Assembly (NCBI RefSeq): GCF_014650715.1
Contig: NZ_BMVM01000001.1
Coordinates: forward strand, 620,001-684,000
Source: Streptomyces bluensis
GTDB taxonomy: Bacteria; Actinomycetota; Actinomycetes; Streptomycetales; Streptomycetaceae
DNA: 64,000 nt
Direction of reading: 5' to 3'
Shown piece by piece: positions 49,037 to 56,682 of this stretch (positions within the stretch are counted from its first letter, which is position 1; each line of letters opens with the position of its first letter). Under the pieces are notes generated by a model. It was not told the origin of the DNA and made no database searches. It worked only from the letters and a program-made list of their open reading frames with translations. The translations under genes were made by a program, and so were the position numbers.

Positions 49037-49451
49037 CCTCTCGCTCCCTGAGGGGAATGGGGGGGGCCGGGCCGGACCACTGCGGCGCCGGCAGTCCCGT
49101 ACCGTCCCGTCACCCCGGGGGCGTCCCGCCCGCACCCATACGCGCGGTCCGTGACGCCCGTTCTGTACCTTTGTCTCCTTTACTTCGGCTGACCGCTTCG
49201 GGGCGTCCGAAACCACTGCACGCCCTGATGGGCGGGAATCGCCCACAGAGCCCGCCTCCGTGCGGCCGGCGACGGCGGCGCGAACCGCCCGGTCAGGGGA
49301 AGTGCACTGTATGTCCACTCGAATCGCGGGTATACGCACGAGCACGTCACCCGTGGTGAGCAACGCAAGCCCATCACCGCACCATGCGATGCATCGAAGC
49401 GCCACTTCGGGGTAACCGGACCCGAACCGGTAACGCCTGTGGGAGGTACTT
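49037..49451. other. Intergenic region (415 bp) upstream of the STAS gene
   Basis: No gene is visible. It holds the divergent controls of the leftward ATPase gene and the rightward STAS gene: a sigma-B-type promoter at 49309-49333, a weaker second match at 49391-49415, and GGGAGG at 49441-49446. Confidence 0.6.
49309..49333 (+). promoter_or_regulatory. Sigma-B-type promoter (GNNT-N15-GGGTAT)
   Basis: GTAT (49309-49312), 15 bp, GGGTAT (49328-49333) fits the GNNT-N14-16-GGGTAY consensus for Streptomyces SigB and relatives. It points to the STAS gene, whose start is 119 bp downstream of the -10. It suggests control by one of the paralogous sigma factors nearby. Confidence 0.72.
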
Positions 49452-49895
49452 GTGTCTGTTGCCCAGAATCCGTTGTCGATCAAGGTGACGCTGCCGCGGG
49501 AGGACGCCGCGCTGCTCAGCATCGAGGGCGATCTGGACATCGATACCGCGACCGAGCTCCAGCATCATGTGGCGAACCAACTCCACCACGGTCGGCGCCA
49601 CTTCCTGCTCGACGTCTCCTCTGTGCCCTTCATGGACTCGTCCGGCATGAACATCATCCTGCGGGTCTACCAGGAGGTACGGCAGATCTCCGGGGGCGTG
49701 TACGTGATCTCCCCGACCCCGGCCGTGCGGCGGATCCTGGACCTCACCGGCGTCAGCCTCACCGTGCAGACGGTGGAGAGCACCGATGAGGCACTGGCCG
49801 CCCTGGACGACCCGCGTACCGACAGCGCGCCGGCGGATTCCGAGCAGACCGGCCCGGTGCGCTCCGAACAACCGGGAGACTCCCCGTCCCAGTAG
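49452..49895 (+). CDS. STAS-domain anti-sigma-factor antagonist
   Basis: A 147-residue SpoIIAA/RsbV/BldG-type protein: STAS domain about 5-115 with the phosphorylation loop DVSSVPFMDSSGMNIIL (Ser63 or Ser64 is the expected target of an RsbW-like kinase), then an acidic Ser/Pro-rich tail. Unphosphorylated antagonist binds anti-sigma ATPases and frees the sigma factor; SpoIIE-type phosphatases encoded downstream could reactivate it. GTG 49452 with GGGAGG six bases upstream; a sigma-B-type promoter lies at 49309-49333. Confidence 0.9.
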   Translation: MSVAQNPLSIKVTLPREDAALLSIEGDLDIDTATELQHHVANQLHHGRRHFLLDVSSVPFMDSSGMNIILRVYQEVRQISGGVYVISPTPAVRRILDLTGVSLTVQTVESTDEALAALDDPRTDSAPADSEQTGPVRSEQPGDSPSQ

Positions 49896-49973
49896 GGCCC
49901 CGCCCGCCGGACCCCGAACTCCGCGACGCCGCGGGGTCGTTCGTCCGCCGCGAGCAGCCTTGGCAGCGCCAAC

Positions 49974-49991
49974 AGTTGTCGTTTGACAACT
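49974..49991. promoter_or_regulatory. MarR-type palindrome, orphan
   Basis: AGTTGTC (49974-49980) GTTT GACAACT (49985-49991) is a perfect 7+4+7 palindrome of the MarR-operator type. It faces only a 15-codon frame (ATG 49992) followed by the 3' end of a leftward MarR gene, so its controlled gene is unclear. Confidence 0.5.
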
Positions 49992-50084
49992 ATGGCCGTG
50001 AGGCAACAGAGTGAGCCAGAACAAGCGCGGGAGGTGTGAGATGCGCGGGGACGGAGCCTCATGTCAGGCACTCCCGCCGCTGCT

Positions 50085-50561
50085 TCAGGCGCTCTGGACG
50101 TCGGGCGCGTCACCCGCGTGGATCTGTGCCGCCGCGGCGCCGCAGAACGCCTCCAGGCCCTCCAGCAGCGCGGTGCGCTTCGCGGTGGGCATCTGCGCCA
50201 GTACGGACTCCAGGGCGCTCTCACGGCGGTCCCGCAACGTCGCCAGGAAGGACCGGCCGCGCCGGCTCAGCCGCAGACACAGTTCACGACGACTGGAGGC
50301 ACTGGGCTTCCGCTCCAGGAAACCGACGGCTTGCAGGCGGTCGCACAGTCTGCTCGTCGAGGACGGCGTGGAGCCCAGGGCGTCCGCGAGCACACGGAGG
50401 TTGATGCCCTCGTTGTGTTCCAGGATGAACAGCACGCGGATCTGCGAGGCGGACACCGGAGCTGTGGAAGCCCGACCCCACACGACCTCCAGCAGCTCCG
50501 CCGCCTGTGAGGTCATACGTGCCAGCTCGTCCGGCCGTGGATGCGAGGAGGAAGAGGGCAC
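50085..50561 (-). CDS. MarR-family regulator
   Basis: A 158-residue MarR protein: helices forming the dimer interface at each end and a winged HTH in the middle (SQIRVLFILEHNEGINLRVL, then ADALGSTPSSTSRLCDRLQA, then wing VGFLERKPSASSRRELCLRL). GTG 50561 (GAGTGGGG upstream) is likely; a longer start at 50627 is possible. It is divergent from the SpoIIE-type phosphatase at 50717, which it may regulate. A homologous MarR lies at 56683, so the stress operon is bracketed by two MarR genes. Confidence 0.85.
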   Translation of the reverse strand: MPSSSSHPRPDELARMTSQAAELLEVVWGRASTAPVSASQIRVLFILEHNEGINLRVLADALGSTPSSTSRLCDRLQAVGFLERKPSASSRRELCLRLSRRGRSFLATLRDRRESALESVLAQMPTAKRTALLEGLEAFCGAAAAQIHAGDAPDVQSA

Positions 50562-50639
50562 GTCCCCACTCTTGCATCGTTCTCGAACAGTGTCAGCCCT
50601 CGACGGCGGACAGTCCGGACAGAACACCGGAAACAGGCA

Positions 50640-50661
50640 CAGGAGTACAGCAGGAGTACAG
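50640..50661. repeat. Tandem 11-bp repeat
   Basis: CAGGAGTACAG occurs twice head to tail (50640-50650 and 50651-50661) between the divergent MarR and phosphatase genes. The 11-bp period is one helical turn, so a protein-binding site is possible. Confidence 0.85.
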
Positions 50662-50716
50662 ACGGACGGCGTCCGCGGCGACGCGGGACCAGCGCCGTCA
50701 CACTGGAGAGATTGGC

Positions 50717-51892
50717 GTGTCCGACATCGTTAACAGGTTGGCGGCGGCCGAGCGGGCCCTGCGCTCCGCGGATCCGCACCAACTGGTGGACGCGGTCCGC
50801 CAGGTGCTGTGCGAGGACTACGCGGCCAAGTCCGTCGACCTCCTCATGGCCGACTACGGACTCACCGTGCTGCGAAGCGTCCCCGCGCCCGCCTGCTCGC
50901 CGGAGTCTCTGCCAGTGCACGGCAGCCCGGCCGGACGGGCCTTCGGGGCCCAGGAGCCGTTCGTGGAGCAATGCGGCGACGGGCAGGTGCGCGTGCACCT
51001 CCCGGTGTCGGTGCGCGGCGACCGGCTCGGCGTGCTGACCATCACGATGGACTCCGCCGACCGGGCCGAGGAGTGCCGCGCCGAGCTGGCCGAGATCGCG
51101 GAGGTCCTGGGGCACGAGATGATCGTCGCGGAACGGGACACCGACGTGTACCTCAGGGCGCGACGCACGGACCGCCTCACGCTGGCGGCGGAGATGCAGT
51201 GGCAGCTGTTGCCGGGCCGTTCGTGCGCGCGCCCGGAATACGCGCTCGGCGGCCAGTTGGAGCCCGCCTACGCGATCTTCGGTGACAACTTCGACTGGTC
51301 GGCGAGCGCGGACCGCCTGATGGTGTACATCACCGATGGCATGGGCGAGGGCATCGAGGCCGCGCTGCTGACCAACCTGGGGATCAACGCGCTGCGCAAC
51401 GCCAGGCGAGCGGGCCTGTCCATCGCCGACCAGGCCGCCCTGGCCGACCAGGCGATCCACGCCCACTACCGTGGCCATGCCCACCTGTCCGTGCTCCTGC
51501 TGGACCTGGACCTGGCCACCGGGCGCCTCCAGGTCATCGACGCCGGCTCACCCCGGATGCTGCGCCTGCGCGAAAGGAATGTCATACCCGTCGACTTCGA
51601 GGCGCAACTCCCCCTCGGCATGTTCGAGGAAACCGACTACGTGGCCCAGGAGTTCCAGGTCGAACCGGGTGACCGGCTGGTCTTCGTCAGCGACGGGGTG
51701 TACGGGGTCGCCGCACCCGGTGGCGAGACGTACGGGGAGCGGTCCCTGGCGCGGGCCATCGCATCCGCCGGCCTGCTCCCGGCGGCCGAAGTGCCAGGGG
51801 CCGTCCTGAGGGAGTTGTCCGGTCACCGCGGTTCCGTCGAGGCCGACGACGACGCGCTCGTGGTCTGCCTGGACTGGTTCGGGCGGTCGTGA
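50717..51892 (+). CDS. SpoIIE-type PP2C phosphatase with N-terminal sensor
   Basis: A 391-residue protein: N-terminal sensory domain (about 1-145), probably GAF-like (DAVRQVLCEDYAAKSVDLLM and VRGDRLGVLTITMD), and a SpoIIE PP2C domain (about 165-388). Metal-binding positions are kept in variant form: IFGDNFDWSA for GGDWYD, VYITDGMGEGIEAALLTN for DxxGHGxxAA, VIDAGSPRMLRL, VSDGVYG and EADDDALVVCL. It should dephosphorylate a STAS-domain serine, releasing a sigma factor. GTG 50717 with GGAGAG upstream. It is not overlapped with the next operon (168 bp gap). Confidence 0.87.
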   Translation: MSDIVNRLAAAERALRSADPHQLVDAVRQVLCEDYAAKSVDLLMADYGLTVLRSVPAPACSPESLPVHGSPAGRAFGAQEPFVEQCGDGQVRVHLPVSVRGDRLGVLTITMDSADRAEECRAELAEIAEVLGHEMIVAERDTDVYLRARRTDRLTLAAEMQWQLLPGRSCARPEYALGGQLEPAYAIFGDNFDWSASADRLMVYITDGMGEGIEAALLTNLGINALRNARRAGLSIADQAALADQAIHAHYRGHAHLSVLLLDLDLATGRLQVIDAGSPRMLRLRERNVIPVDFEAQLPLGMFEETDYVAQEFQVEPGDRLVFVSDGVYGVAAPGGETYGERSLARAIASAGLLPAAEVPGAVLRELSGHRGSVEADDDALVVCLDWFGRS

Positions 51893-52060
51893 GGCCATGA
51901 GACCCACAAGACCAAGGCCGTACGGCCCGAACCGCCGGGCACCACGGCGAAGTTGTCATGGACCAGAGCGTGTCTACCGTTCTCGGGCAGCAAGCAAGAG
52001 GTCGCAACCGACAGGCTCTCCGCTGAGGCCGGGGCAGCGCACAACAGGTGAGGAGGAGCC

Positions 52061-52960
52061 GTGCCGGAGCAGGTAGCGGCAGGACACCAGGAGACACCGG
52101 CGCAGGAGGTGGGGGACTTCCTGCGCCGACGTCGGGAGCAGATCGCCCAGCGGTGGGCCGACGCGGCGCTGTTCCGCACCGTCTTCACCGTCTCCCGGGA
52201 GGAGGCGGTGGAAGCGGGCCGGGCCGTGGTGGAGGCGCTGGCCGCGGTGGCCGCCGCCGAACGCGTGGAGGAGCAGGAGGCCGACGGCTTCTCCGTCGTA
52301 CGCGAACAGCTCGCGCGGATGGCGGCTTCACGTTCCCGTGCCGGCTCGACGAACAGTCAGATCTCAGTCGAGGTGGACGCGTTGCGGATGCCCGTCGTCG
52401 ACCTGCTCATCGCCGAACTAGAGGGCCGGCCGGCCGAGGACGTGCGGGACTGCACGACCGCCCTCACCGTCCTGATGGGCACGCTGCGCCTGGTCGTCCT
52501 GGAGACACTGCTGAGCGCGGGGCAGGAGCTCATCAACCGGCAACACCTGCAACTGCTCGAAGTGGCCACGCCCGTGATCAAGTTGTGGGAGGGCATCGTC
52601 GCCGTGCCGCTCATCGGCACCCTCGACAGCGCCCGCAGCCAGGTGGTGATGGAAACCCTCCTGGACTCGATCGTGGAACAGCACGCGCGCTTCGCGATCC
52701 TCGACATCACGGGTGTGCCGACCGTCGACTCCCTCGTCGCGCAGCACCTGATGAAGACCGTCGCGGCAGCACGTCTGATGGGAGCGGAGTGCATCGTCTC
52801 CGGCATCCGGCCCGCCATCGCCCAGACCATCGTCCACCTCGGCATCGACCTGGGCACGGTGAAGACGCAGGCGAGCCTCGCGGACGCCCTCGGCTACGCA
52901 CTGCGCAAGCAGGGCGCACACATCGTGCCCCAGGACCCGCACCACGCGGGGTCCCGGTGA
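52061..52960 (+). CDS. rsbR: RsbR-like stressosome sensor (STAS)
   Basis: A 299-residue protein: N-terminal helical variable domain (about 15-165, ending in the linker LINRQHLQLLEVATPVIKLW) and C-terminal STAS domain (about 170-285; GIVAVPLIGTLDSARSQVVM, DITGVPTVDSLVAQHL, GAECIVSGIRPAIAQTIVHL). This matches RsbR paralogs closely. The residues matching B. subtilis RsbR Thr171 and Thr205 are Ser224 (VDS) and Thr256 (AQT). RsbR and RsbS form the large stressosome core that sequesters RsbT until stress. AGGAGGAG precedes GTG 52061. Its stop overlaps the rsbS start by four bases. Confidence 0.93.
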   Translation: MPEQVAAGHQETPAQEVGDFLRRRREQIAQRWADAALFRTVFTVSREEAVEAGRAVVEALAAVAAAERVEEQEADGFSVVREQLARMAASRSRAGSTNSQISVEVDALRMPVVDLLIAELEGRPAEDVRDCTTALTVLMGTLRLVVLETLLSAGQELINRQHLQLLEVATPVIKLWEGIVAVPLIGTLDSARSQVVMETLLDSIVEQHARFAILDITGVPTVDSLVAQHLMKTVAAARLMGAECIVSGIRPAIAQTIVHLGIDLGTVKTQASLADALGYALRKQGAHIVPQDPHHAGSR

Positions 52961-53376
52961 CCGGCGCGTTCCCCTCCCCTTACGGAGGACAGCTACCCGT
53001 CCTGAGGATCGGTGACGTCCTCCTCGTCACGCTCCAGGGCGACCTGCACGACGGCACGGCGGAACAGCTCCAGGAGGACGTCAGCGAGGCCGCCGCCGAC
53101 AGCCGGGTCAAGGGCGTGGTCATCGACCTGTCCGGCGTGGAGATCGTCGACTCGTTCCTCGGCCGGGTCCTCAGCGACATCGCGGCCAAGACCCGGCTCC
53201 TCGCCGCGGAGACCGTGGTGGCCGGGATGCGCCCCGCCGTGGCGATCACACTCGTGGAACTGGGCCTGACCCTTCCGGGGCTGCGTACGGCACTCAGCTC
53301 CGACGAGGCCATACGCCTCCTCGGCGAAGTCTCGATCTCCCCCCGGCACGAGCGCACACGCCAGGAGAGTCCCTGA
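52957..53376 (+). CDS. rsbS: RsbS-like stressosome scaffold (STAS)
   Basis: A 139-residue single STAS protein: VLRIGDVLLVTLQGDLHDGT, VKGVVIDLSGVEIVDSFLGR (Ser66 is the RsbS phosphorylation site) and MRPAVAITLVELGLTLPGLR. RsbS is the co-scaffold of the stressosome and is phosphorylated by RsbT. GTG 52957 overlaps the rsbR stop (GTGA), and its own stop shares one base with the rsbT ATG (TGATG). Confidence 0.93.
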   Translation: MTGAFPSPYGGQLPVLRIGDVLLVTLQGDLHDGTAEQLQEDVSEAAADSRVKGVVIDLSGVEIVDSFLGRVLSDIAAKTRLLAAETVVAGMRPAVAITLVELGLTLPGLRTALSSDEAIRLLGEVSISPRHERTRQESP

Positions 53377-53816
53377 TGCAGACAGCCGGCGGTGTCTCCG
53401 CATGCCTGCCGATCCACTCGGACCTGGATCTGGTGTGGGTACGGCAGCATGTGCGGCAGGCCGCTGCCCAGTTGGGGTTCGGTCTGGTGGCGCAGACGAA
53501 ACTGGTCACCGCCGCCAGCGAGTTGGCCCGCAACACCCTGGTCCACGGTGGCGGAGGACAGATGGAGTGCGCGCCGGTGAGCAGGGGCGGCGGGCAGGGG
53601 CTGCGGCTCTCGTTCAGCGACGAGGGGCCGGGCATCCCGGACCTCGACCAGGCCCTGCGTGACGGCTACACCTCCGGTGAAGGGCTGGGCATGGGTCTCG
53701 GGGGAGCACGGCGCCTGGTGCACGAGTTCCATGTCGACAGCCGCCAGGGCAGGGGGACGACCGTGACGGTGACGTCCTGGGTCTCGGGTCCTCCGCGGCC
53801 GCGTGAGGAGCAGTGA
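53376..53816 (+). CDS. rsbT: RsbT-like switch kinase
   Basis: A 146-residue HATPase_c kinase: N-box VTAASELARNTLVHGGGG, D-box SFSDEGPGIPDL, G2 GEGLGMGLGGARRLVHEF, closing G-rich strand SRQGRGTTVTVTSW. Unlike the degenerate stand-alone ATPases nearby it has the full canonical motifs. RsbT phosphorylates RsbR/RsbS on stress and then binds and activates an RsbU-type phosphatase; the phosphatase genes follow directly. ATG overlaps the rsbS stop by one base. Confidence 0.93.
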   Translation: MQTAGGVSACLPIHSDLDLVWVRQHVRQAAAQLGFGLVAQTKLVTAASELARNTLVHGGGGQMECAPVSRGGGQGLRLSFSDEGPGIPDLDQALRDGYTSGEGLGMGLGGARRLVHEFHVDSRQGRGTTVTVTSWVSGPPRPREEQ

Positions 53817-54886
53817 TGCCGCGGGTCTGGGAGGTTCCGGTGCACGACTCGACCCGCGTACGCGACGTGCGCGTGGCGACGGAGGAGGCGGCGGCCCGGG
53901 CGGGACTCGACGAGGACCGCACCGCGGGCGCCGCCCTCGTGGCCACCGAACTCGCGACGAACCTGCTGAAGCACGCGGACGGCGGGCGGATACTCCTGGA
54001 CCTCGTGGACTCCGCCCTCGTGGCACCCGGTCAGGAGCCCACTCCCGTCGTGCAGATCCTGGCGGTCGACCACGGCCCGGGCATGCACGACATGGTGACC
54101 GCCCTGCGCGACGGCTACTCGACCACCGGCTCGCTGGGTGCCGGTCTCGGAACCTGTCGGCGGGTCGCCGACGACTTCGACCTGCACAGCGTTCCGGGGC
54201 GCGGGACGGTCGCACTGGCGCGGATCGGTGCCCGCCGGGGCCGTTCCGGCACCGCGGGGCGCCCGGCCCTGCCCTCGGTGAGGGCCGGCGGTGTCAACGT
54301 CCCTTTCGCCGGGGCGGAGTACTCGGGCGACGCCTGGGCAGGGATCCGATCGGGCACCCGCGTGACGCTGATGCTGGCCGACGGTCTGGGCCACGGCCCG
54401 GACGCGGCACGCGCGTCCTCGGCCGCGGTGGAGGAACTGCGCCGTTCGGCCGATCTGCCGCCGGCGGAGATCCTGCGGCAGCTGGACGGTGCGCTGCGCG
54501 ACACCCGTGGTGCGGCGGTGGCCGTGGCCCAGCTGGATGTCGCCGCCGGACAGCTGCACTTCGCCGGGGTCGGGAACATAGGAGCCCGGCTGTGCCGCGG
54601 CGACAGGTGGCAGCACCTGCTCTCGCATCCGGGGATCGTTGGCGCCCACCAGTCGGCGAGGGTGCCCCAGCACCGGGTGGGTTGGGAGGACGACTGCCTT
54701 CTGGTACTGCACAGTGACGGTCTGCCGAGCCGCTGGAGTCCCGGTCCGGCGGCGCACAGCCCCTTCCTCGACCCCGCTGTCGTGGCCGCCGTGATCGTGC
54801 GTGACGCGAGCAGTTCCGCCCGGCCCGTGCGCGACGACACTGCGGTCGCCGTACTGTGCCCCGTCCCACCGGACCGAACCTCATGA
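53816..54886 (+). CDS. HATPase_c - PP2C fusion (RsbT/W-like + RsbX-like)
   Basis: A 356-residue fusion: an RsbT/RsbW-like ATPase domain (about 1-140; VATELATNLLKHADGGRILL, VDHGPGMHDMVTALRDGYST and GSLGAGLGTCRRVADDFDLH) linked to a SpoIIE/RsbX PP2C domain (about 160-355; PFAGAEYSGDAWAG, MLADGLGHGPDAARASSAAV, FAGVGNIGARL, LLVLHSDGLPSRW, DDTAVAVLCP). RsbX resets stressosomes by dephosphorylating RsbR/RsbS; joining it to the ATPase places kinase-like and phosphatase activity in one chain. Start is ATG 53816 or GTG 53813; either overlaps the rsbT stop. Its own stop overlaps the next ATG by four bases. Confidence 0.9.
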   Translation: MPRVWEVPVHDSTRVRDVRVATEEAAARAGLDEDRTAGAALVATELATNLLKHADGGRILLDLVDSALVAPGQEPTPVVQILAVDHGPGMHDMVTALRDGYSTTGSLGAGLGTCRRVADDFDLHSVPGRGTVALARIGARRGRSGTAGRPALPSVRAGGVNVPFAGAEYSGDAWAGIRSGTRVTLMLADGLGHGPDAARASSAAVEELRRSADLPPAEILRQLDGALRDTRGAAVAVAQLDVAAGQLHFAGVGNIGARLCRGDRWQHLLSHPGIVGAHQSARVPQHRVGWEDDCLLVLHSDGLPSRWSPGPAAHSPFLDPAVVAAVIVRDASSSARPVRDDTAVAVLCPVPPDRTS

Positions 54887-56655
54887 GCCGTACCTGGAAC
54901 GTCAGCACCGTCACTGACGCCGCGCGGGCCCGGATCGCCACCGCCCGGCTCGCCACCGCATGCGGTGTGACGGCCGTCGAGCGCACGCGTCTGGTGACCG
55001 CCCTCACCGCGCACCTGCGCCAGTGCCTGACCAAGGGCGGTGAGTGGCGGCTCGGCGTGCAGGTACCCCCTTCCCAGGGCGGGAGCGGCCGGTTCGTCGT
55101 GGAGGTGGCGTCGGCTGCGCACCGGCCGCCCGACGCCCAGCCGCCCTGGCGCGTCACGGCGTCCTTCCCCGTGAACGGCGACGGCTCCGGGGCGGAGCCT
55201 GTGGGCGACGATGCGGAGACGCTGGCGGAGGCCCTGTTCAGCGCCGACGAGGACGCGGCCGTGCTGCTGGAGAAGCTCGACGAGCAGGAACAGTTGGTCG
55301 CCTTCCACCGTGAGGAGCTCCACCAGACCAACCAGGGCGTCCTGGCCCTGCACGCCGAGCTGGACGCGGCCGGGCGGGCACAGCGGGAGCTCTTCGCCGC
55401 CGAGCAGAAGGCCCACGCGGAGGCGGAGCAGGCCCGTGGCCGTCTGACCTTCCTGGCCGATGCGAGCGCCGCTCTCACGGCCTCCCTCAACCACGACGCG
55501 ATCGTGCGGCTCCTGCCAGGGCTGCTGGTGCCCCGGTACGCCCGTACCGTCGACGTGTGGCTGTTCGCCGAAGGGGAGGACGAAGGGGCCGACGAGCACC
55601 GCAGCAGACCGCATCCAGCCGCCGCCGTCCTCGCGGCACGGCGGGGGCGCCCCCAGTACGCCGCCGACCATCCCGGCGGTCTGCCCGGCGTCGACGACCA
55701 GCCGCCTTCCGCGCTCGAACCCGGCCGGCCGCTGCTGTGCATCCCCCTGCTGACCCGGGGGGCGCCCCTGGGCGTGCTGACGCTGTCGCCCCCCGAGGAG
55801 CGCTGGGACGCCGACGACGCCGTCATGCTGATCGAGCTCACCCGGCGGGCCAGCATCGCCCTGGAGAACGCCAGGCGCTTCGAGCACAACCGCGACATCG
55901 CCGAGACGCTGCAGCGGGCGCTGCTCACGGACCTGCCCACGACACCCGGCCTGCACCTGGCCGCACGCTATCTGCCGGCCACACACGGTCTGAACATCGG
56001 CGGGGACTGGTACGACGCCTTCCGCCAGCCCGACGGCAGCCTGATCACCGTCATCGGCGACGTGACGGGACACGGTCTGCACGCCGCCGTCATGATGAGC
56101 CAGCTGCGCACCGCCCTGCGAGCCTACGCCGTCGACGGCGGCAGTCCCGGGGAGTTGCTCACGCGCCTGCACACCTTCCTGCACCATCTGCAGCCCGATC
56201 TGTACGCCACGGCCGTCATCGCGCGCTTCCACCCCGACGACCCGACCCTGACCTGGGCCGCCGCGGGCCATCCGCCACCGGTCCTGCGTACGCCCGACGG
56301 GCAGGTCCACACGCTCGATGCCAAACCGGGTGCCATGCTCGGCATCCCCCTCCAGCAGGAGATCGGCGACCACACCGTGCCCCTCCCGCCCGGCTCGACG
56401 CTGGCGCTCTACACGGACGGTCTGGTCGAGCGCCGCGCGCAGGGCATAGATCCGGGGATCCGGCGACTCGCGACGGCGCTGGAGGTCTTCGAGGCGACCG
56501 ACCTCGACCGGGACCTGGAGGGCTCGGCCGACCGGCTCCTGCAGCCTCTGCTGCACGACTCCGAGCACGACGACGACGTGTGTCTGCTGCTCTGCCACAT
56601 CCGCAGCGAAGCGGCGAGGGTCAGGGAGGCGTCGCCCTCCGGCACACGCCTGTGA
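54883..56655 (+). CDS. GAF-PP2C serine phosphatase (RsbU-like) with degenerate N-terminal ATPase-like domain
   Basis: A 590-residue protein. N-terminal 110 residues resemble an RsbT-like fold in which the N-box is lost (TACGVTAVERTRLVTALTAH). Residues about 130-200 are a coiled coil (EEL-x-x-T-N-x-G-V-x-A-L-H-A-E-L type). A GAF domain (about 205-340, LTFLADASAALTASLNHDAI, LLCIPLLTRGAPLGVLTLSP) and a SpoIIE PP2C domain (about 345-575) with canonical GGDWYDAF, IGDVTGHGLHAAVMMSQLRT, AAGHPPPVLR and YTDGLVERR follow. Like RsbU, it should dephosphorylate a STAS antagonist and so release a sigma factor. It ends the operon at a hairpin (56660-56681). Confidence 0.93.
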   Translation: MSRTWNVSTVTDAARARIATARLATACGVTAVERTRLVTALTAHLRQCLTKGGEWRLGVQVPPSQGGSGRFVVEVASAAHRPPDAQPPWRVTASFPVNGDGSGAEPVGDDAETLAEALFSADEDAAVLLEKLDEQEQLVAFHREELHQTNQGVLALHAELDAAGRAQRELFAAEQKAHAEAEQARGRLTFLADASAALTASLNHDAIVRLLPGLLVPRYARTVDVWLFAEGEDEGADEHRSRPHPAAAVLAARRGRPQYAADHPGGLPGVDDQPPSALEPGRPLLCIPLLTRGAPLGVLTLSPPEERWDADDAVMLIELTRRASIALENARRFEHNRDIAETLQRALLTDLPTTPGLHLAARYLPATHGLNIGGDWYDAFRQPDGSLITVIGDVTGHGLHAAVMMSQLRTALRAYAVDGGSPGELLTRLHTFLHHLQPDLYATAVIARFHPDDPTLTWAAAGHPPPVLRTPDGQVHTLDAKPGAMLGIPLQQEIGDHTVPLPPGSTLALYTDGLVERRAQGIDPGIRRLATALEVFEATDLDRDLEGSADRLLQPLLHDSEHDDDVCLLLCHIRSEAARVREASPSGTRL

Positions 56656-56659
56656 CCGG

Positions 56660-56681
56660 GAGGCCGACGGTCGTCGGCCTC
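56660..56681. terminator. Hairpin ending the stressosome operon
   Basis: GAGGCCGACG (56660-56669) pairs with CGTCGGCCTC (56672-56681), five bases after the stop codon and just before the convergent MarR stop. The nominal two-base loop would open to about six bases in practice. Confidence 0.72.
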
Positions 56682-56682
56682 A

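Noticed and set aside
49391..49415. Second sigma-B-like promoter GCAT-N15-GGGTAA
   Set aside because: The last base is A rather than C/T; retained only as a weaker match beside the better site at 49309.
50041..50733. Long rightward reading frame across the MarR gene
   Set aside because: It is antisense to a convincing MarR protein and shows Arg/Ser-biased shadow composition.
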